Assembly: GCA_011800805.1 (NCBI GenBank)
Contig: MPNW01000491.1
Location: forward strand, 81,666-93,768
Reading direction: 5' to 3'
Length of the DNA: 12,103 nt
From: Hirudo medicinalis
Lineage: Eukaryota; Annelida; Clitellata; Hirudinida; Hirudinidae
The position numbers and the translations under genes are program-made. Numbering within the stretch: position 1 is the first letter of the stretch; every line of letters begins with the position of its first letter. Under the pieces are notes generated by a model. That model was not told the DNA's origin. It saw nothing but the letters and a program-made list of their open reading frames with translations, and did no database searches. Shown one piece after another: positions 6,150 to 12,103 of the stretch.

Positions 6150-8230
6150 AATCAGCATTGTTTATATACGAGATATCTTAAGAAATTGAGAACAATTCTA
6201 TAAAAATCTCACCGAAGTATAACTTGAACTGAACGGCTATTCTGAATGTGAAATAATATTTTAATATTTTGATATTTTGAACTGAAATATCGAATTTCTA
6301 ACTGAAAAGAACGACTTAGCCGCCTCAAGATCCTGCAAAAATAAATATTTACAAGTTTTCCGTGTTTCGTCAACATTGGATGTTAAATATCCAAATTAAA
6401 TAAGACAGGAATTATGAGTCCTTATTCGGCCCCAATATAATCATTGTCATGTTAAATTCCTAGGCCAACCTCTATTGCATGTATTGGCATGCATTACCAT
6501 ATATTATGATAATTATGTCATAATCTGTCAACGTCATCGCATAAGTTGATGAGATGACTCCTTTTTGTTACGGGTCCTGCAAATAGTCATTAACTGACGT
6601 CAGTTTCTTATAATTTCGAGATTATATATTTAGAGATTGAATTAATTTTATTAATAATCTAAATAAATAAAGTCTTATGGACAAAATTTTTATGTAAATG
6701 ATTCTGTTCATTCATTTTGCCAGAGGAGAGGAAGGACAAGAAACGGATGTAATTTTTTTTTACACTTACAAACTGGAAAGTAAATGAAACTTTAAATTCA
6801 AGCCTTACCTCCGTTAGGATCAGCACGTGATTATGGAGGACGTGCGATCCTACAATGACGATTTTCTCCATTAAGACATCTAATTAATTCTAACAACCTC
6901 TAAAAGTTGTCTTCCGAATCACTACAAATTGTTGATCGTTGTAAAAAAATAAATAAATTACTTAACTTAGGTTAAGAATTTCTAAATTCATAAATTTAGA
7001 GACCAATAAATTGACCGAACCAACGTTTGCAAAGTGAATCATGTGTTCTAATTAACATAAATAAGCAATTGGCTTAATTTGATCTTTTCCCGGATGGATT
7101 GTTACGCAAAGTTAAAACTGAGATGTCAGCCTTCCATTATTTTTTGTAAAGATTTGGTCTAGGTCAAAATATGTGACCTATTTTTCTAGCCAATCACAAC
7201 AAGATTGGTGATTCATCTAGTCCTAGTGTTTTTGGAAAAATGCATTCAGAATTCTCCGTAGTTAAACAAAATAAAAAAAAAATTGATGTGGCCCAGTTAC
7301 GAAGAATATAGTTTTATTATAAAAAAAAAATATTACTGTAATCAGATAAATGTTTCTGGTCATCAACAATTCCTTGGCTTTTATAAACAATTATAGATAA
7401 ACAATTTGATGCAAATGTGCAGCTTAGTATATTTTTGATTTCTGCTCAAAATTTATATATCATCAAAATTATCTAGATTTTTTTATTCGAAAATTATTTA
7501 TTTTTAAACTACGCAATCGGCTGGAGATCATTCGAGAAGTATCCATCATATTACCGACATCAGCATGCTTCTGAAATGGAATTGCATGTTATGAGTTCAT
7601 AGGAATTTGCACAATGTAGTTCCGCCGTGGATATAAAATATTTTATATTTAAGTTTAATTATAGATACCGGCGGAATGTCAAATCAAAACAATTTTTAAA
7701 CGGCGAGTTCTGGTATTCAAGGTCCAAACGAATGATTTAAAATAAAAACTGCATGATGCCGTCTGAATTTTAGTCTGACATGTAAAATATTATTGGTGTA
7801 CAATAATTTAATTAATTTAAACACGTTATAAATTTACCCACACGTGAAATACCTGAAGTAGCAATTAATGAGACTTTTGTTAGTTCTTTTATAAAAGTCA
7901 GACCACCAGTTGATGAAACCAATTTCTCCAATTAAATAAATATAAAAATAAATATATATTAATAATTTTATTATTGATAATTTTAACTTCATGGAAAATT
8001 TTACAGCGTTCATTTACCAAACCCGATCGTAAATTTCACAAAATATATTTACAATTAATTGCAAAATAAAATTTACAATAAAACAAAACGCATTTTAAGA
8101 ATTAAATTTACAATCAAACGACTGTGAATAAAGAAATAAATTTTTCATTGTCGAACTCGCGTGTACCGTGTGGCACAAGATTATAGAACAACTAATTTGA
8201 TTAGTCGAAACGTTACACGAATACTTTCGG
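6150..8230. other. AT-rich intergenic spacer, no recognised gene
   Basis: About 2.1 kb lies between the EGF-module gene and vigilin. I found no exon with recognisable protein similarity on either strand. A 70-codon minus-strand frame at 6659-6871 has no domain or plausible context. Local structure includes an imperfect palindrome at about 6504-6525 (ATTATGA..TCATAAT arms), a GC-clamped hairpin at 7620-7676, a GACTTTT..AAAAGTC inverted pair near 7873-7900, and several TTTACAAT-like words at 8030-8115. Formally this stretch would also be part of the Hox first intron if the homeobox lies to the right. Confidence 0.6.
7620..7676. repeat. Inverted repeat with GC clamp and internal 18-bp AT palindrome
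   Basis: TTCCGCCG (7620-7627) is the exact reverse complement of CGGCGGAA (7669-7676). The 41-base interval contains a perfect 18-bp palindrome, ATATAAAATATTTTATAT (7631-7648). The GC-rich arms stand out in very AT-rich surroundings. It could be a tiny MITE-like remnant, a transcribed hairpin or chance; no target-site duplication is obvious. Confidence 0.6.
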
Positions 8231-8234
8231 CCGG

Positions 8235-8286
8235 CCAATTGGGGTGAGTTTTACAAAGCGGGGCTCCGCCTTTATTTCTTATAAAC
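8235..8286 (+). promoter_or_regulatory. Candidate vigilin promoter (CCAATTGG and TTATAAA boxes)
   Basis: Composition turns GC-richer at about 8225. A palindromic CCAATTGG (8235-8242, a CCAAT box on both strands) directly follows GGCCGGCC. A GC-box-like GCGGGGCTCCGCC lies near 8258-8270, and TTATAAA is at 8279-8285. Transcription would then start about 25-35 bp further on, near 8310. This placement is inferred from motif order and from the vigilin exons downstream; no transcript evidence is available. Confidence 0.45.
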
Positions 8287-8309
8287 CATCTTGGCATCGG
8301 TACATCCCT

Positions 8310-8684
8310 AGCTCGAGTCTATAGTTCGAAAGTTGTCTTTATCACGGGCTGTGTTCGTGGCACTCGGCGTTGCAGTTTATAATCCGACTCCTGGCTAAGC
8401 AGTTTTGCTCGGTTGAGTTTTTCACGACAAAACGTCAAGATATTTTCATTCGGCAGTTCAGCATCCTTCTCCGAACGGACTCTCTGGCAACAGTACTGGT
8501 TAGTCGTGGTCGTAGGCGATTCTCGTCCTGTTTTCGCTGCGATCGCCGCTTGTGGCTCGCCGCCGGACGATGGCGATGGCGTTTTCCGGTGATTTTCCGC
8601 CACCGACGTAGTTCTAGGAGAGGCTTTAGGAATTTTTAAATCGAAGTCGATTGACAAAAGTTCGCTAAATAGTGCTTTGGCCAG
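8310..8684 (+). other. HDLBP: Probable non-coding first exon (5' UTR) of vigilin
   Basis: The first coding exon of vigilin has a strong splice acceptor before its ATG, so an upstream non-coding exon is required. The GC-richer block from about 8310 ends with a good donor, GGCCAG/gtgtgt (8685), and the intron 8685-9013 ends TTTCTCTTTCTCAG. Both ends are approximate; another donor-like GGG/gtgagt occurs at about 8244, upstream of the TATA-like box. Long open frames on both strands here (8370-8639 plus, 8319-8657 minus) have no recognisable domain. Confidence 0.4.
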
Positions 8685-9013
8685 GTGTGTTGGTTGTGAC
8701 GTTTACGGTCACACGTCTAATACGTGGCATAGATCTTGGTGTTTTCTTTTGATGCACTTGGTCAGGCGAGCAAATATTCCTACTCAATACTGAATTATCT
8801 TGATTTCTGGCACTTGGCGTGAAGGGATTTTACTAGACTTTTAGAATAATTTGAAGTATATTATTGTCCTTTCTGGAGAGGATTTGTTTGTCAACATGTA
8901 TTCAGTCTGACTTACAGACTTTGCTCTGCTGACTTTTGATTGAGATTATAATACTTTTAGAATATTTATTTTCTATATTCATGAATCGTTCAGTCGTTTC
9001 TTCTCTTTCTCAG
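8685..9013 (+). other. HDLBP: Probable vigilin intron 1
   Basis: This is T-rich sequence without a recognisable exon. It ends in a strong polypyrimidine tract and CAG at 9013. The 5' end depends on the inferred donor at 8685. Confidence 0.45.
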
Positions 9014-9038
9014 ACACTACTGTTAAAACGAAATCGCT

Positions 9039-9242
9039 ATGGACGGGACACTGATTGAGACCAACAACAACCACGTCTTGGAAGACGAGGCCTATGAACC
9101 AACCTATGCTGAGGCCTTTCCTCCCCTTTGCCCCGAGGAGGGACAGACCACCCCCATCCAGGGTGCTCCTAAATGGCAAAATACCAACAACACTAATGTT
9201 TGGAAGAACAAGCTGGCCCTCAAGTCATCTGTTGTAACTCAG
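9039..9242 (+). CDS. HDLBP: Vigilin (HDLBP), first coding exon: conserved N-terminus
   Basis: The exon starts at 9014 after an excellent acceptor, with 25 bases of 5' UTR. ATG 9039 (GCTATGG: G at -3 and +4) begins MDGTLIETNNNHVLEDEAYE. The segment PTYAEAFPPLC corresponds to PTYKDAFPPLP of vertebrate vigilin, and WKNKLALKSSVVTQ corresponds to WGNKIRPIKASVITQ at the same relative place. It ends after 68 codons at donor ACTCAG/gtaatt, phase 0. Vigilin is a cytoplasmic, ribosome- and ER-associated RNA-binding protein with about 14 KH domains (about 1270 residues in vertebrates), acting in mRNA stability and translation and possibly tRNA handling. Only about the first 210 residues lie in this window. 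The N-terminus is about the usual length. Confidence 0.9.
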
Positions 9243-10509
9243 GTAATTGAAGCTGGTTTGTTTTTGTACGTCAATGAGATCGTCATTGCTGCTGCGATGC
9301 TCGCGTAGTGCAGTTCTGATTCACAACTAAGTTTTAAGTATTTTTATTTGTTGATTTTTCTTAGCCTTTGTTGTTATTTTTGTGGTTTTCTGTGGATGCT
9401 CGTCTCTACAACATGACAAGCCATCCTTGTAGATATCTGTAAGAAATTTTCCTTGAATTTCTGGCCAGTTCATTATCTGGACTCGTTCGATGAATGCTAA
9501 TTCGTTCGTACAAATATTTATAAGATTTCCTGGTAACCTCGGATGATTTATCTAAAAGTATTTTAAAGTCAAATGCCGACATTCACAGTTCGATATCATC
9601 ATTACATCGTCGCATTACGGTAATTGGTTTATCATCGTTGACGTTACTGCCGTCACGATCGACCGGGCCTGCCGTCATCGTCGACATCGCGTAGAAGACG
9701 TCGTCCGTACAATCATTGCCAGTGACTTTGTAACTTAAGAACGTGCCCATTATTTCTCACGTGACTGTGACTGTTGCAATTAGCAGTTTCAAACGTCTCT
9801 TGTATAATCCGTCGAATTAGGCTGTCGTTGGCCACATGATTGCCGGGTGGTGCATGCAATGGGTGGGGTAGAAGCATTCACATAGATTTGTATGAATCCA
9901 GGAATATATGTGTAAATATATGTTATTATGGGTAGGATGTGTGTATACTGTAGATTTATAACTTTCTTTATAATTCATCAGCACTCAGACACTTGTTGCT
10001 AAAGTTTTGCTAACTTCAATATCCAGATTGCCAGCTGTCGTGAGCAAATTATCATGTCATGCTCGCACGTGAAGTCGAAATACCGACCGTGCAAAGCGAG
10101 TCGTCACGTCCTGACGACGACGTGAGCGACGACGCCTTTTTTGGTCGACACTGATTCGTGGGGCGACATAGGGCCGGTCTTAGGAGCGGAGATAAATTTA
10201 TCGGGGACGAATGAACGAGAAATTATTTAGATCGAATTCAGCAAGCCTCGTAAACAGTTTAAATTTGTCGTCCACGATCGACAAAATAGTTCAGAGTGCC
10301 GTTCGACAATGAATCATTTTGGTCGACGTGCACATCTGTTCATTGATTTTTTATTATTCAACAAGCAGGTCTTTGGTAGATCTAGTTTTAGACTGTTTAA
10401 AGTGATTGAAACAATTTGTTTGATCTCTTCATTGAGTCATTCACATATTCCACTGTCACATATTCCACTGTCGATTCGTTATCAAATTCCGTCGTCCTTT
10501 TGGAAACAG
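9243..10509 (+). other. HDLBP: Vigilin intron, 1.27 kb, no gene seen
   Basis: Non-coding sequence lies between two phase-0 vigilin exon borders. It is less AT-rich than the intergenic spacer, and CpG- and CGACG-containing words are frequent around 9640-9720 and 10060-10160. I looked for snoRNA boxes, a microRNA-like hairpin and extra KH exons and saw none that I can support. A short direct repeat CACATATTCCACTGTC occurs at 10442 and 10457, close to the acceptor TTTGGAAACAG. Confidence 0.6.
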
Positions 10510-10612
10510 GTCTTCACCATTCCCATGGAAGAGAGGAAGTTTCTCAACGAGTCGGTCTTCGGGGACAAGAAGATCCAGGCTGCCACCGTCAGCGACATCA
10601 TGAGCAAGCACG
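10510..10612 (+). CDS. HDLBP: Vigilin (HDLBP), exon with first half of the first KH-like module
   Basis: The exon follows the acceptor ending at 10509 (phase 0) and reads VFTIPMEERKFLNESVFG and on to SDIMSKH. It ends at phase-1 donor CACG/gtagga. It aligns without gaps with vertebrate vigilin VFHVPLEERKYKDMNQFG..EIMQ. As in vertebrates, this first module does not have a standard KH GxxG loop, so it is a degenerate KH and probably structural. It gives residues 69-102 plus one base. Confidence 0.88.
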
Positions 10613-10654
10613 GTAGGACGATGATTACGTTTCAATGGTGACGACCTTTGCTCG

Positions 10655-10760
10655 TGCATGTAAATGTAAATGTAGTTCATTTATATAGCGTCAGAGGCGC
10701 TTTTAACCATTTATATAGCGCTCCTTCCCAAGGGCGCTTGTGGCAGTGCAGGCCGGGTTT
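10655..10760. repeat. Dispersed repeat block with two CATTTATATAGCG motifs
   Basis: CATTTATATAGCG occurs at 10678-10690 and again at 10708-10720, 30 bp apart. Each is followed by a small inverted repeat: AGCG..CGCT at 10687-10701 and AGCGC..GCGCT at 10717-10738. The same motif starts most units of the 33-bp minisatellite at 4879-5208. A GTAAATGTAAATGTAG run just before (10659-10675) recalls the 29-bp repeat at 3591. This suggests a genome-wide repeat family; its true ends are not visible. Confidence 0.55.
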
Positions 10761-11070
10761 CAAACACGACGCACTACGACTGTTGCCATTACTGCCGTAT
10801 GCAGGAACGTAACCCATTCGGCCAACCATCCGTCGCTCTAGCGACATGAATTATTCTTAACGAAATAAATAAATAAATAAATCACTCTGGCACTGAGGAT
10901 CGATTGAAAGAACCGAGTGCTTATTTTCGACGACAACGAATAAACCGAGCCCGGTCGGTCATGAACGTCTTAACTCGACAAACAAGTTAACGTCTGCCAG
11001 CGTCGCAAATGACGACATTAATTTCGTAACAACAAAGTTTACGTGCAAGGATTGAATTAATCAAGTAACC

Positions 11071-11131
11071 TGATGATGATGATGATGATGATGATGACGA
11101 CGACGACAACGATGACGATGATGATGATGAA
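11071..11131. repeat. GAT/GAC microsatellite upstream of a vigilin exon
   Basis: Imperfect TGA/TGC-free GAT and GAC triplets are in tandem, about 55 bp before the vigilin exon at 11187. A similar tract lies directly downstream of that exon at 11311-11391. Confidence 0.9.
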
Positions 11132-11186
11132 TTAATGATAACAAACGGAAGCTGTTATGATGACGATCCTCATAATTACAATGCAG

Positions 11187-11302
11187 AGGTCAGCATTGAG
11201 ATGAGCATATCCAAAGACCAGAGCCTCTCGGTCATCGTCACTGGAAAGGCGGACGCAGTCCTCAGAGCCAGGAAGGACCTGACCCAGAGCCTTCAGCAAC
11301 AG
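11187..11302 (+). CDS. HDLBP: Vigilin (HDLBP), exon with second half of the first KH-like module
   Basis: The acceptor ACAATGCAG (ends 11186) supplies AG to complete the split codon (GAG, Glu). The exon reads EVSIEMSISKDQSLSVIVTG, then KADAVLRARKDLTQSLQQQ, and ends phase 0 at donor CAACAG/gttaga. It aligns with vertebrate HLELSLAKDQGLSIMVSG and KLDAVMKARKDI, and the spacing from the previous exon's I-M is the same as in the human protein. That supports the acceptor choice over an alternative AG two bases later. The open frame continuing into the GAT repeat is intron read-through. It gives residues 103-141. Confidence 0.88.
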
Positions 11303-11310
11303 GTTAGAAG

Positions 11311-11391
11311 GATGTTGATGATGACGATGGTGGTGATGATGATGATGACGACGACGATGATGATGATGGTGGTGGTGGTGGTGATGATGAT
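11311..11391. repeat. GAT/GAC/GGT microsatellite just inside a vigilin intron
   Basis: Tandem GAT, GAC and GGT triplets begin eight bases after the donor of the preceding exon, within the 274-nt intron 11303-11576. It is purine/keto-skewed on the + strand and codes for runs of Met and Val only as an artefact. Confidence 0.9.
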
Positions 11392-11576
11392 TGGATGTTG
11401 TTTAGTCCAATGGTCAAAGTGTGTCAATAATTCTTTTCCTAACATGCTGATGATAATAGTCACCAATAATGCACCTCTATCACTACAGCACGTTTGTCTT
11501 CATCATTGATCATTTTTCATTTCCTAATAAATTAAATTGACAACGAGACAAACGATTCCACGTTTCCGCTCCACAG

Positions 11577-11783
11577 TGCACTGTGAAGATCAACATCCCC
11601 AAGGAACACCACCGCTACATCATCGGCACCAAGAACAAGGTCAGGGAGCAGCTGGAGATGGAGACGGCCACCAGGATCCGGGTGCCCCGGCCCGACGAAC
11701 CCTCGGACGTCGTCGAGATCACGGGCACGAGGGAGGGCATCGAGAGAGCCCGAATGACCATCCAGCTGAAGTCGGACGAGCTG
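11577..11783 (+). CDS. HDLBP: Vigilin (HDLBP), exon encoding one whole KH domain
   Basis: A 207-nt exon (69 codons), phase 0 at both ends, lies between acceptor CCGCTCCACAG and donor GAGCTG/gttagt. It is GC-rich and clearly coding. The domain starts VKINIPKEHHRYIIG, corresponding to VAIPKEHHRFVIG of vertebrate vigilin. It continues LEMETATRIRVPRPDEPSD and VEITGTREGIERAR, the typical KH beta-alpha-alpha-beta-beta-alpha order. The loop that should be GxxG reads GTKN (residues 158-161 of the predicted protein) where vertebrate vigilin has GKNG, so the second glycine is lost. KH domains lacking GxxG often bind RNA weakly. This is residues 142-210; the gene continues to the right. Confidence 0.92.
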
Positions 11784-12103
11784 GTTAGTTCACGAGTTTG
11801 CGGTAACAACAACAATAACAACAATAACAACAATAATAATAATAATAATAATAATTATAACAATAACTAATAATAATAATAATAATAATAACAACAACAG
11901 TAATGTATAATAAGCCATGTGAAATATTCCACAGCAAATATGACTTAACATCCATAATAAATATTTTGAAATGATGATGAATCGACATCAGTCGACTTAG
12001 TCGAGCCTCTTTGTGCTTGTTGTAATCATTCGATGTGATGATGTAACGTAGAAGCCAAGAACAGATTTAACACCTTAGCATATTTAGTTAAGAACAGCTT
12101 TAA
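11784..12103 (+). other. HDLBP: Vigilin intron reaching the window edge, with AAC/AAT microsatellite
   Basis: From the donor at 11784 to the end there is no further KH coding. An (AAC/AAT)n microsatellite fills about 11804-11900 and makes poly-Asn or poly-Leu open frames on either strand. The last 200 bases are unremarkable AT-rich sequence, and the next vigilin exon is outside the window. Confidence 0.7.

Larger units (their letters stand above)
10613..11186 (+). other. HDLBP: Vigilin intron with dispersed repeat and microsatellites
   Basis: This 574-nt intron contains a repeat-like block at 10655-10760, an (AAAT)n run at about 10863-10882 and a GAT/GAC microsatellite at 11071-11131. No exon is seen; the open frame crossing 11135-11186 belongs to the next exon's frame extended through the acceptor. 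Confidence 0.65.

Noticed and set aside
6659..6871. Minus-strand open frame of 70 codons in the intergenic spacer
   Set aside because: No domain, no start context, no splice partners, and AT-rich composition unlike the coding exons nearby.
7690..7740. Minus-strand resemblance to a homeobox recognition-helix coding segment (TACCAGAACTCGCCG on the reverse strand)
   Set aside because: The reading gives Tyr-Gln-Asn-Ser-Pro without Lys-Ile-Trp-Phe or Arg-Arg, and no helix sequence surrounds it; a chance match.
8319..8657. Minus-strand open frame of 112 codons opposite the vigilin 5' region
   Set aside because: No recognisable domain. The plus strand is also open here. The GC-richer composition and position fit a vigilin 5' UTR exon better. 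It could be revisited if an antisense transcript were found.
9243..9308. Extension of the vigilin N-terminal frame past 9242
   Set aside because: The frame stays open to 9308 only by chance; the donor CTCAG/gtaatt and the perfect join of SVVTQ to VFTIPMEER show that the exon ends at 9242.
10309..10680. Long open frames overlapping the vigilin exon at 10510-10612
   Set aside because: The in-frame one is the exon extended into both introns; the others are different frames or the minus strand. The splice borders and vigilin alignment define the real exon.
1..12103. Hox-cluster microRNAs (miR-10, iab-4/miR-196 type), tRNA, rRNA or CRISPR
   Set aside because: I looked for mature miR-10 and let-7 type seeds, tRNA boxes and regular spacer arrays. 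The tandem repeats are minisatellites without unique spacers, and no RNA gene could be supported by eye.

Overview
The window is animal (eukaryotic) genomic DNA. Coding exons are short and fairly GC-rich. They have GT..AG borders and sit in AT-rich introns and spacers full of simple repeats. All supported genes are on the + strand. The organism cannot be fixed from the sequence. A Hox exon ending in YPWMSVVG resembles the Ubx/abd-A/Lox2/Lox4 (central-class) Hox group, so an invertebrate bilaterian is most likely. A spiralian fits best, but an invertebrate deuterostome is not excluded.

Layout. (1) About 225-5958 holds the 3' part of a gene for a type I membrane protein built of EGF-like modules. 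I can place seven EGF exons (two divergent, then five calcium-binding type) and a last exon with a transmembrane helix and a short tail. Every junction between these exons is phase 1. The gene starts left of the window. (2) Inside one intron of that gene (549-2655), on the same strand, lies the large 5' coding exon of a Hox gene. It runs 1026-2151, starts MNSYY after a near-perfect Kozak context, ends just after the YPWM hexapeptide, and is followed by a strong splice donor. I see no homeobox in the remaining 10 kb, so the homeobox exon must lie to the right of the window or is missing. (3) 5959-8230 is the 3' UTR of the EGF gene followed by an AT-rich spacer with no recognisable gene. (4) 8235-12103 holds the start of the vigilin (HDLBP) gene: a plausible CCAAT/TATA promoter, a non-coding first exon, and four coding exons carrying the conserved N-terminus, a first degenerate KH module and the next KH domain. 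It continues beyond the right edge.

The main point of interest is the interleaving. If the Hox exon is functional, its first intron must contain the rest of the EGF gene and at least the 5' part of vigilin, all on one strand, while the Hox promoter and exon 1 sit inside an EGF-gene intron. Foreign genes are normally excluded from Hox transcription units. The Hox donor is phase 1, the same phase as the EGF acceptors, so chimeric splicing is possible in principle. Other observations are a one-base frame disruption in one EGF exon, a uORF whose stop overlaps a Hox start candidate (TGATG), two minisatellites (29 and 33 bp), telomere-like tracts, and a vigilin KH domain whose GxxG loop reads GTKN.
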